Shown piece by piece: positions 35,243-44,453 of a stretch of 64,000 bases of DNA; position 1 is the stretch's first letter, and every line of letters starts with the position of its first letter. The notes under the pieces are model-generated. The model saw only the letters and a list, made by a program, of their open reading frames with translations, ran no database searches and was not told where the DNA came from. The position numbers and the translations under genes were made by a program. Location: NCBI RefSeq assembly GCF_910589175.1, contig NZ_CAJURR010000007.1, positions 20,835 through 84,834 on the forward strand, read 5' to 3'. The stretch comes from an uncultured Lactobacillus sp. (GTDB taxonomy: Bacteria > Bacillota > Bacilli > Lactobacillales > Lactobacillaceae).

Positions 35243-36349
35243 TTAGCCTGTCCAGCCTGATACATTAACATTAGGATATTTATCAGTGCCTGGAATTTCA
35301 ACTAATTTTCCATCTTTGTCCCGATAGTAGTACTTAATCACAGACTGTTCAGTATAAACGGGGATAATTTCACCAATTGAACTGGCATCTATATCAGTAC
35401 TATTCCCTAAACAATATTCAATTCGTGTACTTCCCACAACTGTACTTGCATTTCCAACAGGAGTTTTGTTTTCGTTAATAGTAACATCAGATTTACCACT
35501 ATTAACTACTAGAAATTTCACATTGTACCTTCCATTGTTTATTTCAATGTTCTTAAAATGGCCTGCTTGAATAGTGTGGGTAGACAAAATTTGGGTAAAA
35601 CCATTGTCAGTTACATATGCATAAATATTGTCATCATTTAAATTATTTCGATTTACAGATAAGATAAGTTTTTTGTTATCACTGCTCCACATACTTGTAT
35701 TATTCAAGTTTAAAATTTGATAAATGTATTTATCTTTATCAATTAATTTTTCAGCTTCTTTCGGATACTTTTCTGCATCTGTTCCTTGAATGGTCACAGA
35801 AGCCTTACTTTGAACTTCTTTTGCATTCGACTGAATAGTTGTATTTTCTTTAACTGCTGATTCTTCAATCGGAGAAGATTCATTTTCAATCTTAGTTTCA
35901 GCTTCAATAGGGGCTACTTCTTCCACAGAAGTAGTGCTATCTTCTACATTTTCAATAGGTTGATCTGCCTCTACAGGTACAGTATTAGTTTCTACATTAT
36001 CAACTGGTTGTGTTTCTTCTACAGAAACAGTATTACTTTCTGTACTTTCAACTGGTTGTACATCTACAGGAGCAGTATTTTCTTCTACATTTTCAACTGC
36101 TTGAACTTCTTCTACTGGAGTAGTATTTTCAACTAAATTAGTTTCAGTTGTATTATTATTTTGATTATTTACTGCTGTATCTTCGTTAGTTGACGCAGCG
36201 TTATAAGCTACTACTTCGTTAGTTGTTTGTTCTTCTACATTATTTGTTTCTACAGAAGAAATAGACTGATCATTTTTCACTTCTTCATTACCAGTCTCAC
36301 TAGAAGTAGTTACATCATTTTCTACTTCATTATTTTCTTCTACTGACAT
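35243..36349 (-). CDS. Adhesin middle fragment (acidic repeats)
   Basis: 368 residues, of which the first 200 are low-complexity Glu/Val/Asn/Thr repeats (VEEVQAVENVEENTAPV-like units) and the rest a folded N-terminal adhesin region with YIYQILNLNNTSMWSSD. It has no start signal: the frame continues upstream to about 36440 (TISDITETIDN). It ends at an in-frame TAA whose CAA-to-TAA origin is plausible. Confidence 0.65.
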   Translation of the reverse strand: MSVEENNEVENDVTTSSETGNEEVKNDQSISSVETNNVEEQTTNEVVAYNAASTNEDTAVNNQNNNTTETNLVENTTPVEEVQAVENVEENTAPVDVQPVESTESNTVSVEETQPVDNVETNTVPVEADQPIENVEDSTTSVEEVAPIEAETKIENESSPIEESAVKENTTIQSNAKEVQSKASVTIQGTDAEKYPKEAEKLIDKDKYIYQILNLNNTSMWSSDNKKLILSVNRNNLNDDNIYAYVTDNGFTQILSTHTIQAGHFKNIEINNGRYNVKFLVVNSGKSDVTINENKTPVGNASTVVGSTRIEYCLGNSTDIDASSIGEIIPVYTEQSVIKYYYRDKDGKLVEIPGTDKYPNVNVSGWTG

Positions 36350-36417
36350 AACTTCTGCTTGATTTGCAGTAGATACACTTTGGTCTTCAGTATTTACTAC
36401 ATTATCTATCGTCTCTG

Positions 36418-36618
36418 TTATATCGCTAATTGTACTACTTTTACGCTTTCCTCTGGAGCAAATGTAGTGTCAGCTTGAACTTCCTGATTATTAACCCCCA
36501 TAAAGGTTAAACCAATTAATACAGAAGCAGCCCCTACAGTAAACTTACGAATAGAGAAGCGTTGCTTTTGCGGTCTAATTTTTCGCATTTTTTCACTATA
36601 ATTGTTCTTGGAAACCAT
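36418..36618 (-). CDS. Adhesin N-terminal fragment with YSIRK-type signal peptide
   Basis: 66 residues from ATG 36618 containing the YSIRK-type motif FSIRKFTVGAASVLIG and a cleavage region near VQADTT. The frame ends soon after, at EESVKVV, because of the one-base shift. The ribosome site AGGATAAAA lies upstream. On its own this is a truncated secretion signal. Confidence 0.7.
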   Translation of the reverse strand: MVSKNNYSEKMRKIRPQKQRFSIRKFTVGAASVLIGLTFMGVNNQEVQADTTFAPEESVKVVQLAI

Positions 36619-36904
36619 AATTTTATCCTCATACTTCTAGTATTAGGTGAGTATTAAGCTATAGCTTTCTTGCTAGTAAAGAGCATATATAAAGCGCTTA
36701 CTTTCACCTTTATAATAATTGTTTTTTACATTAAGTAAGTATACGAACAATCTATGATTTAATTATGTACAATTTATGATATTTGTGTGAATTTGTGATT
36801 TATTTATGCCTTAAATTTGCTTATATATCAACAAGAATGCAATTTCATTAAACGGTTAAATTAAATACTATACAATTTAATATCATATATATGTTATTTA
36901 TTAA
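36619..36904. other. Intergenic region upstream of the adhesin with degenerate direct repeats
   Basis: No gene is seen. A -10-like TATTAT (36712-36717) with a weak -35 precedes the adhesin. Three copies of AATYTRTGAT lie at 36749-36758, 36771-36780 and 36790-36799, spaced 22 and 19 bases, consistent with a transcription-factor array upstream of the promoter. Confidence 0.4.
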
Positions 36905-36949
36905 ACAAAAAAAGTAAGATTCTAAAATTTTTCAGAATCTTACTTTTTA
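36905..36949. terminator. Terminator of the fru operon
   Basis: AAAAAGTAAGATTCT/AGAATCTTACTTTTT hairpin with T-tracts on both strands. Confidence 0.9.
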
Positions 36950-36960
36950 ATTAGTTATTT

Positions 36961-38946
36961 TTATTCATCTGGGTCTTCAGAGACAGGTTTCTTCCAGAAA
37001 CTCATAATTAGACCAGCTACAATAGAACCAACAATTGTAGCTACGAAGTAAAGTAAAATATGGTTAGATAATGGAGATACCCATAGTCCTCCGTGAGGAG
37101 CTGGTACTTGGATATGCCATAATCCAACAAGTAAACCACCAACTGCTGAACCAATTACACAGGAAGGAATTACACGACCTGGGTCAGCTGCAGCGAATGG
37201 AATAGCACCTTCAGTAATGAATGAGAAACCTAAAATCCAGTTTGATACACCAGCACGACGTTCTTCCTTAGTGTAACGGTTCTTAAAGAAAGTAGTACCA
37301 ATTGCAGTAGCAAATGGAGGAACCATACCACCAACCATAACAGCTGCCATCATAACTGCAGCAGTTGCAGAATGTGGGTCGTTAGCAAATGCACCTGAGG
37401 CAAAGACATAAGCAGCCTTGTTGAAAGGACCACCCATATCGATAGCCATCATACCAGCTAAGATCATTGTCAAAATTACAAGGTTACCGGTACCCATACT
37501 GTTCAAGAAGTGGGTAATAGCAAAGTTAACTGAACTAAAGATTGGGTTGATGATGTAGAACATAATCAAAGCAATGAACAGCAAGCCCAAAATTGGGTAA
37601 AGCAACATTGGTTTCATACCTTCTACTGATTTTGGAAGTTTAGCAAATAACTTTTTCAAACCAATCATCATATATCCAGCAATGAAACCTGCAGCAATAC
37701 CACCTAAGAATCCAGCTGGAGATACAGCATGTGCTTGTACGTTAACTTGTAAACCGTTAGTGCCGTTAACAATGGCTGCCATATATCCACCGACAAAACC
37801 TGGCATCAAGGCAGGTAAATCACCGATTGATTCAGCAATATAAGCAGCTAATACAGGAACCATAAATGCAAAGGCTAAATTACCGGCACTGTTTAAGAAA
37901 ATAAATGCAGGGTTCTTAGCACCACCAGCCATATAGTTTTCCACTATGAAGGAGATGGCCATTAAGATACCACCACCGATAACGAATGGAAGCATGTGGC
38001 TAATACCACTCATTAAGTTCTTGTAGATAGATGCCCACAAACCTTGTTTTTCTTTTGCATCATTATCGCTAGAACTTGCACTGCTATCAGCATGATAAAT
38101 TGGCGCCTTGTTTTCTAAGATATCCTCGATTAACTCTTTTGGATGATTAATACCATCTACAACAGGCTTCATAACAAGTTCTTTTTCGTTGAAACGTGGC
38201 ATATCAACTTTTTTATCAGAGGTAATGATGACACCTTTTGCTCGCTTAATTTCTTCTGGAGTAAGCTTATCCTTTACACCTTCAGAACCATTCGTTTCAA
38301 TACGAACATCAACGCCTAATTTTTTACCAGCCTTGATTAAAGCCTCTTGAGCCATGTAAGTGTGTGCAATACCATTGATACATGCAGTAACACCAACAAT
38401 TAAAGGCTTTTGCTCGCTAGCAGGCTTAGATGCTTCTTTTGCAGCTTCGGCCTTTCTCTTTTCGGCATCGGCCTTGTCCTGAGCATCCTTTTCAGCTTCT
38501 GCTTTTTTAAAGATATCAATAACTTCTTCTGGTGTAGTTGCTGCCTTTAAAGCATTAACAACATCTGGATTAATTAGTAAACTTGATAACTTAGCTAAAG
38601 CTTGTAAGTGTGTGTTATCAGCACCGGCTGGTGCAGTAATCATAAAGAATAAATGAACTGGTTGTCCATCAAGAGCTTTATAATCAATTCCTTTAGGACT
38701 TTTTGCAAATAAAACAGCGGCACGATTAATGTACTTGTTTCTTGCGTGTGGCATGGCGATTTCTTCACCAATACCAGTTGTTGATTCTTTTTCACGAGCC
38801 CAGATTGATTTAATGAATTCCTCTTCGTTATTTACAACACCTTGCTTTACTTCAAGATCAGCCATTTCTTTAATAGCTTCTTCTTGAGTAGTAGCCTTCA
38901 GATCCATAATCATTAAATCAGGACTTAAAAGATCTTCAATTTTCAT
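36961..38946 (-). CDS. fruA: PTS fructose transporter subunit IIABC
   Basis: 661 residues in the order EIIA (about 1-150, His in MPHARNKY), an Ala/Lys-rich linker, EIIB (about 183-280, Cys in GVTACINGIAHTYMA) and the membrane EIIC (about 310-650). It imports fructose as fructose-1-phosphate, the substrate of the kinase encoded just upstream. It is the last gene of fruRKA. Length and domain order are typical of FruA. Confidence 0.95.
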   Translation of the reverse strand: MKIEDLLSPDLMIMDLKATTQEEAIKEMADLEVKQGVVNNEEEFIKSIWAREKESTTGIGEEIAMPHARNKYINRAAVLFAKSPKGIDYKALDGQPVHLFFMITAPAGADNTHLQALAKLSSLLINPDVVNALKAATTPEEVIDIFKKAEAEKDAQDKADAEKRKAEAAKEASKPASEQKPLIVGVTACINGIAHTYMAQEALIKAGKKLGVDVRIETNGSEGVKDKLTPEEIKRAKGVIITSDKKVDMPRFNEKELVMKPVVDGINHPKELIEDILENKAPIYHADSSASSSDNDAKEKQGLWASIYKNLMSGISHMLPFVIGGGILMAISFIVENYMAGGAKNPAFIFLNSAGNLAFAFMVPVLAAYIAESIGDLPALMPGFVGGYMAAIVNGTNGLQVNVQAHAVSPAGFLGGIAAGFIAGYMMIGLKKLFAKLPKSVEGMKPMLLYPILGLLFIALIMFYIINPIFSSVNFAITHFLNSMGTGNLVILTMILAGMMAIDMGGPFNKAAYVFASGAFANDPHSATAAVMMAAVMVGGMVPPFATAIGTTFFKNRYTKEERRAGVSNWILGFSFITEGAIPFAAADPGRVIPSCVIGSAVGGLLVGLWHIQVPAPHGGLWVSPLSNHILLYFVATIVGSIVAGLIMSFWKKPVSEDPDE

Positions 38947-38986
38947 GAAAATAACTCCCTATCCTAACTGTATTATTTAGTTTTAA

Positions 38987-39901
38987 CTACTTTACTTCTT
39001 CAACTGTAATTTGTGGTAAAACAGCATCAATTTGACTCTTAACTGCAATATCTTCAGTAAATGCAGTAGCACCACCACAAGCAGATCCGACTTTCAATGC
39101 TTCAACAACATTATGAGTCTTGTAGTAAGTACCTACAAAGCCGGCAATCATTGAATCTCCAGCGCCAACTGAGTTAACAGCAGTACCAACAGCAGCACTT
39201 GCATGGTAAATATGATCCTTAGTTACTAAGTATGCACCGTCGCCAGCCATAGAAATCATGACGTTTTGTGCACCCATGTCTAAAAGTTTCTTAGCTGCTT
39301 CAAGCATTTCTTGATCATTAGCAAAGCTTGTATCAAATAAAGCTGCTAATTCATGATGGTTAGGCTTAATAACTAATGGGTGGTACTTCAAAGTTGCAAG
39401 TAAAGCTTCCCCAGTAGTATCAATTGCAAATTCAGCACCAGCTTCTCTGATAGTTGGTAATAATTGTTCATAGAAGTCAGTTGGTAAACTTGGTGCTAAA
39501 CTACCACTTAATACAACAATATCGCCTTCATTAAGATCATCCAAACGCGCCTTAAAAGCAGTAATTTCTTGTGCATCAATCTTTGGACCAGCCGCATTAA
39601 TTTCAGTTTCTTTTTGAGCATGAATTTTCACATTAACACGGGTATCGTCAGAAATAGTTACAAAATCACTTTCAATTTTTTTAACGTTTAATTGGCGAAC
39701 TAATTCTTTGCCAGTAAAACCACCAACAAATCCCCAAGCAGTGTTATCAACATCAAGTTGGTTCAAAATTTGAGAAACATTAATTCCTTTACCACCAGCT
39801 AAAAATTGACAATCATTTGAACGGTTAACACTACCAGCTTCCACCTTTTCTAATTGCATAACATAGTCTAATGCTGGATTAACTGTAACAGTATAAATCA
39901 T
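38987..39901 (-). CDS. fruK: 1-phosphofructokinase
   Basis: 304-residue PfkB-family kinase with GGKGINVSQIL near residue 37 and the C-terminal VNSVGAGDSMIAGFVG with the catalytic Asp. It converts fructose-1-phosphate to fructose-1,6-bisphosphate in the cytosol. The start overlaps the fruR stop by 4 bases, and fruA follows after 40 bases. Confidence 0.95.
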   Translation of the reverse strand: MIYTVTVNPALDYVMQLEKVEAGSVNRSNDCQFLAGGKGINVSQILNQLDVDNTAWGFVGGFTGKELVRQLNVKKIESDFVTISDDTRVNVKIHAQKETEINAAGPKIDAQEITAFKARLDDLNEGDIVVLSGSLAPSLPTDFYEQLLPTIREAGAEFAIDTTGEALLATLKYHPLVIKPNHHELAALFDTSFANDQEMLEAAKKLLDMGAQNVMISMAGDGAYLVTKDHIYHASAAVGTAVNSVGAGDSMIAGFVGTYYKTHNVVEALKVGSACGGATAFTEDIAVKSQIDAVLPQITVEEVK

Positions 39902-40656
39902 GACCGAGCCTCCTCAACTCTGATTTGTTCAGGTAAGATATTTTCTTTACCTGTACTTAAATTGTTAGTGATGAGTATTGCCTCATTGATATGTGCAAAA
40001 CTTGCAAAATTTGCTACACCAATCTTACTACTATCCATTAAAATAAACGATTCTTTAGCCTGCTCAATTGCAGCTTTTTTTATCCCAGCTTCTGCTGGAT
40101 CTGGCGTAGTAAATTGGCCATCTGCTGTTAAACCATTAGCTCCAATAAATGAAACTGTAAAGTTCATTTCTTGTAGCTGCTTCATAGCTGTATTGCCTAT
40201 GACTGCATGCGTTTCAAGCTTAGCCTCGCCCCCTAACAAGCGAGTATGAATTCCATTGTCTAAACATGCTAGTGCAACATCAACGCCATTAGTAACTACA
40301 TGTAAATCATTAACTTCTCGCAAGAATGGCACCATTTCATAAGTTGTCGTTCCAGCATCAAGAAAAATATGATCTCCATTAGTAACATGATTTATCACAG
40401 CAAAACGTGCAATCTCACGTTTATTGTCAACATTAAGATTAAATCTCACTTGTTGTTCAACATCACGTGAATAATCTTGCAGTGAGCGTGCTCCTCCGTG
40501 TACACGAACAATCACGCCACGCTTTTCTAATTCAATGAGGTCACGGCGAATTGTTGACTCTGATGACTTAGTCAACTTACACAATTCATTAACACGACAG
40601 ATACTGTGTTTATTAATATAGGTTGCTATAGCTTGTTGACGTTCCTCGGTCAGCAT
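39898..40656 (-). CDS. fruR: DeoR family fructose operon repressor
   Basis: 252 residues with an N-terminal DeoR helix-turn-helix (CRVNELCKLTKSSESTIRRDLIELEKRGVI) and a C-terminal sugar-phosphate-sensing domain (DAGTTTYEMVPFL). It probably senses fructose-1-phosphate and represses fruRKA. Direct repeats upstream are its likely operator and a cre-like site suggests CcpA control. Confidence 0.9.
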   Translation of the reverse strand: MLTEERQQAIATYINKHSICRVNELCKLTKSSESTIRRDLIELEKRGVIVRVHGGARSLQDYSRDVEQQVRFNLNVDNKREIARFAVINHVTNGDHIFLDAGTTTYEMVPFLREVNDLHVVTNGVDVALACLDNGIHTRLLGGEAKLETHAVIGNTAMKQLQEMNFTVSFIGANGLTADGQFTTPDPAEAGIKKAAIEQAKESFILMDSSKIGVANFASFAHINEAILITNNLSTGKENILPEQIRVEEARS

Positions 40657-40681
40657 CGTTCATCATCACCTCATTTAATAT

Positions 40682-40743
40682 GATAAACGCTTTCAGATAT
40701 AAATTCAATCATTTTTCGTCAAAATCATTCATATTCATTCAAT
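40682..40743 (-). promoter_or_regulatory. fruRKA control region: cre-like site and TGAWTGA repeats
   Basis: ATAAACGCTTTCA (about 40683-40695) matches 12 of 14 bases of the cre consensus. Upstream, TGATTGA and two TGAATGA copies (40705-40711, 40725-40731, 40735-40741) flank a -35 TTGACG (40717-40722), as expected for a FruR operator. Confidence 0.5.
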
Positions 40744-40788
40744 ATTAGTCAAAACTAAAGCTATTAAAAGTGAAAAGTTTTCTATATA

Positions 40789-40825
40789 AAAAATGAGCTA
40801 GCACAACATCGCACTAGCTCATTTT
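40789..40825 (-). terminator. Terminator of the GH31 gene
   Basis: AAAATGAGCTAG/CTAGCTCATTTT around a 12-base loop, with T-rich sequence on the minus strand. Confidence 0.85.
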
Positions 40826-40832
40826 CATTAAA

Positions 40833-43139
40833 TTAATTAACCTGAATATATTTTTTATCTTTATAAATAAAATTCATTTTTTCATTAGTAGTCCTAATTT
40901 CAATTCTTTGATAATTTGGCTCATATCCATGCTTTTTCAAATTGATAGTAACTTTATGACCATCTACATTTATCTCATAAAGATTGTACTCACCCTTTTG
41001 ATAACCAAAATCGGTTCCATTATCCTGATAATGAGTATATTTACCACGTTCACCAAACACTCTAAATACCATTTTTTCATCTGATCTAGTGGAAATATGT
41101 TCCTTACCTTCTCCCCACGGCAAAATAGTATTTTTCTTAATAAATAAGGGTAACTTATCAATCGGGGCACTAACTAAGATCGTATTATTACCGCTATAAG
41201 TAACATTATTCCAAAAATCAATCCATTCCCCTTGTGGCAAGTAGACGGCTCTCCAGTTTTTTCCTTCTTCAACAATTGGCGCTACCACAATATTTGTACC
41301 AACCATATATTCGTCATTCATATTTTTAACTGCTGGATCAGTTGGATAGTTTAAAACCAAAGGTCGCATAATCGGAAGCCCAGTCTTATTTTCTTGAGCA
41401 AATAAATCATAAAGATATGGAATAAAATGATAGCGCAAATGTAAGTACTTGCGATATATCGATAGCGTTGGTTCTCCAAAGATCCATGGCTCTTGCGAGC
41501 GTGTACCCATAGCCGCATGATTTCGAAGAAGAGGACTAAAAAGTGCTGCTTCAATCCATCTTGTTAATAGTTCTGGTGTAGTATCTGCACCAAATCCTCC
41601 GATATCTGTCCCAGCAAAAGCAAAACCGCTCATTCCTAAATTACATAGTTGCGGAATCATCATTTGTAAATGGACCCATAAACTTTGATTATCACCAGTC
41701 CAAACTGTGGAGTATTTTTGTGTTCCCGCATAAGCAGCACGGGTAATCACAAATGGGCGTTTACCAGTTAAATTCTTTAAGCCATAATAGGTTGCTTTAG
41801 CCATATTGTGACCATAAACATTATGCATTTTAGCATGTGTTGATTCCTTTTCTTCATCATTAAAAATAATATCTTTTGGAATTTCTCCATTAAATGAGGC
41901 CGGCTCATTCATATCGTCCCAGATTCCATCAACACCTAAATCAACTAAAAACTTACAATTTTCTGACCACCATTTTCTGACTGCTTCACGCCCAAAATCC
42001 GGATAGACAGCATCCCCAGGCCAAACCTTATTAACATAAACTTGCCCATTTGGTGCTTTTACAAAATATCCTTTTTTAATTCCTTCTTGGTAGATCTGAT
42101 AACTATCGTCTTTTTTGACACCAGGGTCAATAATTGTAATCACATGGAAACCTAATTTGTGAAGTTTATCAATAAATTTTCTAGGATCATCATAGGTATC
42201 TGTCCTCCAGGTAAAAACTCGATACCCATCCATATAATCAATATCTAAATGGATAGCATCGCATGGCAGGTGATATTTTCGCATTTTAGTAACAATTTCT
42301 TCTACCTTTTCAGCGCTTATACTATATCCCCAACGAGATTGTTGATAACCTAATGTCCACTTTTGTGGCAACGGTGTTTTTCCAGTTAAGTAAGTGTACT
42401 TTTTAACAATTTCTTTTAAGTCTCTGCCGCCAATAATGTAATAATCAATATTTCCATTATCATCTGCAATGTAGTAGTATTTATTACTTTCTTTACCTAA
42501 ATCAAAATAACTATGATAAGTATTATCAAAAAAAATTCCGTATGGATGATTTTTCTTCAATCCAATTAGAAATGGAACCGACTTATATAAACGAGTAAAA
42601 CTTTCCACATGCGGCTCAGGGTTATCTGTATTCCAGTTTTCATACGCATAGTGTCGTTTATTTAAAAAACCGGTCTTATCATCTAAGCCATAAAATTGCT
42701 CATCGTCTGCTAATTCTTTGACTAGTTCATAGTAGTGGACATCTTTTCTTCTACTAGTAACCACTTCATGCCCTTCCGACTCGGCCAACTTTTGTTGGCT
42801 AGAATTTGTTTGTCGATCAATTGGAATTCTAGAGCCCCGATAATCAATAATTAAAGGATTTTCTTCTGCATCATAAACATCTATTTTTTCGTCGTGATAA
42901 ATTTTAATGATTAATTTTGAAGTTTTTATTTCAAGATAATCATTCTTTTTCTCAACTTTAAATTTAGTGTCTATTGCCTTATTTCCTTCAATTGCATATG
43001 AATTAGTATGCTCACCGCGATTTTGAAATACACGGATTATTTCAGGTGTTAAGATTGTTAATTCAATACTAGAATTAACAAAATTTATCTTTATTTTGTT
43101 TTTATTAATTGCATATGTTTCCAAACTATTTGTATTCAT
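40833..43139 (-). CDS. Glycoside hydrolase family 31 alpha-glucosidase
   Basis: 768 residues from ATG 43139, preceded by AGAGG. GH31 signatures are present: HLDIDYMDGYRVFTW, the nucleophile region DGIWDDMNEPASF, and WTGDNQS with the acid/base Asp. It releases glucose (or xylose) from alpha-linked oligosaccharides; the lack of a signal peptide makes it cytosolic. A cre-like site upstream suggests catabolite control. Confidence 0.93.
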   Translation of the reverse strand: MNTNSLETYAINKNKIKINFVNSSIELTILTPEIIRVFQNRGEHTNSYAIEGNKAIDTKFKVEKKNDYLEIKTSKLIIKIYHDEKIDVYDAEENPLIIDYRGSRIPIDRQTNSSQQKLAESEGHEVVTSRRKDVHYYELVKELADDEQFYGLDDKTGFLNKRHYAYENWNTDNPEPHVESFTRLYKSVPFLIGLKKNHPYGIFFDNTYHSYFDLGKESNKYYYIADDNGNIDYYIIGGRDLKEIVKKYTYLTGKTPLPQKWTLGYQQSRWGYSISAEKVEEIVTKMRKYHLPCDAIHLDIDYMDGYRVFTWRTDTYDDPRKFIDKLHKLGFHVITIIDPGVKKDDSYQIYQEGIKKGYFVKAPNGQVYVNKVWPGDAVYPDFGREAVRKWWSENCKFLVDLGVDGIWDDMNEPASFNGEIPKDIIFNDEEKESTHAKMHNVYGHNMAKATYYGLKNLTGKRPFVITRAAYAGTQKYSTVWTGDNQSLWVHLQMMIPQLCNLGMSGFAFAGTDIGGFGADTTPELLTRWIEAALFSPLLRNHAAMGTRSQEPWIFGEPTLSIYRKYLHLRYHFIPYLYDLFAQENKTGLPIMRPLVLNYPTDPAVKNMNDEYMVGTNIVVAPIVEEGKNWRAVYLPQGEWIDFWNNVTYSGNNTILVSAPIDKLPLFIKKNTILPWGEGKEHISTRSDEKMVFRVFGERGKYTHYQDNGTDFGYQKGEYNLYEINVDGHKVTINLKKHGYEPNYQRIEIRTTNEKMNFIYKDKKYIQVN

Positions 43140-43160
43140 AATTAAGCCTCTACATCTTTC

Positions 43161-43174
43161 TGTATTCGCTTTCA
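43161..43174. promoter_or_regulatory. cre-like site upstream of the GH31 gene
   Basis: TGTATTCGCTTTCA fits TGWAARCGYTWNCW with two mismatches and keeps the central CG. It lies 22 bases before the GH31 start. Confidence 0.45.
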
Positions 43175-43183
43175 ATTTTATCA

Positions 43184-43220
43184 CAAAAAAAACTACCCAA
43201 CTTTTGAAAGCTGAGTAGTT
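43184..43220 (-). terminator. Terminator of the Nat-type ABC operon
   Basis: AACTACTCAGCTTT and AAAGTTGGGTAGTT pair with a few mismatches, followed by a run of T on the minus strand. Confidence 0.75.
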
Positions 43221-43226
43221 AAATTT

Positions 43227-44453
43227 TTATTCCTTAATACCTTGTAAGGCACGCTTCATATTCTTCCACATACCGTTATCATCAGTTTGCAAAATAAGGC
43301 TTGGATAAATTTTTCTAATCCACCAAATCGATCCTAGCAAAAATACGAATAGAATTACTAGAGAGATTGCTGCCTCTAAGCCAGTCGCGTTTCCTTTAAT
43401 TAGTCGAAGGGGCATTAAGAAAGATGATAAAAATGGTATGTAAGACATAATCATGGCAAAAATACCATCAGGATTATTAGATAAGCTCATACTACTAAAT
43501 AATCCGAGTAGAGTTAAATAAACTAAGGGTTGTACTGCCTTGTTAGCATCTTCAGCTTTAGTGACAATTGCACCACAAACAGCCGCATAAACGATATATA
43601 GGATCAAGCCAAGAACGACGAATAATAATCCCCAAGAAATTATTTGTCCTAAAGCTTGATCGATAGCAGGCTTTATTTGAGCAAATGTATTTTTTACTCC
43701 GTCAATATGAGGAGCCATATAATAAAAGCCAGAAAACATCACAGCATAAATTAATAACTGAGTTAGAATTTCAAGGAAAATACCCAACACTTTACCATCG
43801 AAGTACTTTCCACCAGGCATGCTTGAAAAGATCATTTCCATAATTTTAGTTCCCTTTTCACTGGCAATATCCTGTGCCATGATGGTGCTATAAGTCTGAA
43901 CCAAAAAGTATAAAACAAAAATTAGAATCCAAAAAGTAGCTGTCTTTAAATTCTTTTCATCACTTGCATTCAATTTTTTATCATTAGTTTTCTCAGTAAA
44001 TTTAACTTTTTGAGAAAGTGACTGCATCTGTTGCTCACTGAGCTTAGCGTTTTTTAGATTAAGTGCTTGCTGCTGAGTGTTTAAAACTCTGATCAACTCA
44101 GTCTTAACATCATTATCAAGGCTTTCGGTACCATAGTAGTTCGCAACTAATTGAGTAGAAGTCTCTTTCACCACAATATAACCACTAATATCACCATCTT
44201 TATAGGCCTTTTCAGCTTTTGCCTTATTTTTATATCCATCAAAATCTTCTGTTTTCTTTAATGGCTGAACAATACCCTGATTTTGACTTACTATTCCTAC
44301 CTTTGTATCACTGTCGAAAGCTGAAGATGAACTCATCCCAAAGAAAAAAGAAATCAATAATACAAGAAATGGTGCGAAAATCATCAATAAAAATGACCAA
44401 TTTTTTACTTCTCTACGATATGTTTCTTTAGCAACTAACCAAGTTTTATTCAT
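43227..44453 (-). CDS. ABC transporter permease (NatB-like ABC-2)
   Basis: 408 residues: one N-terminal membrane segment, a soluble outside domain of about 150 residues, then five C-terminal membrane segments, as in NatB. ATG 44453 follows GGTGA; a GTG at 44462 is an alternative. It overlaps its ATPase gene by 8 bases. NatAB pumps export sodium, but members also export drugs and peptides. Confidence 0.83.
   Translation of the reverse strand: MNKTWLVAKETYRREVKNWSFLLMIFAPFLVLLISFFFGMSSSSAFDSDTKVGIVSQNQGIVQPLKKTEDFDGYKNKAKAEKAYKDGDISGYIVVKETSTQLVANYYGTESLDNDVKTELIRVLNTQQQALNLKNAKLSEQQMQSLSQKVKFTEKTNDKKLNASDEKNLKTATFWILIFVLYFLVQTYSTIMAQDIASEKGTKIMEMIFSSMPGGKYFDGKVLGIFLEILTQLLIYAVMFSGFYYMAPHIDGVKNTFAQIKPAIDQALGQIISWGLLFVVLGLILYIVYAAVCGAIVTKAEDANKAVQPLVYLTLLGLFSSMSLSNNPDGIFAMIMSYIPFLSSFLMPLRLIKGNATGLEAAISLVILFVFLLGSIWWIRKIYPSLILQTDDNGMWKNMKRALQGIKE

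Larger units (their letters stand above)
31112..36618 (-). pseudogene. MucBP-repeat LPQTG surface adhesin, broken by one frameshift and one stop
   Basis: Joined, three open segments give a sortase-anchored mucus-binding-type protein of about 1,830 residues: YSIRK signal, acidic Glu/Val/Thr repeats, MucBP modules, Pro-rich wall spacer and LPQTG anchor. The first lesion is a one-base loss in an A-run near 36439-36442 after residue 59 or so. The second is a TAA at 35243-35245 in otherwise continuous frame (GWTG-stop-EFVVNN). No full-length surface protein can be made without suppression. Confidence 0.8.

Noticed and set aside
36675..36700. cre site (AAGCGCTT) upstream of the adhesin
   Set aside because: Three mismatches to the consensus, including both outer positions.
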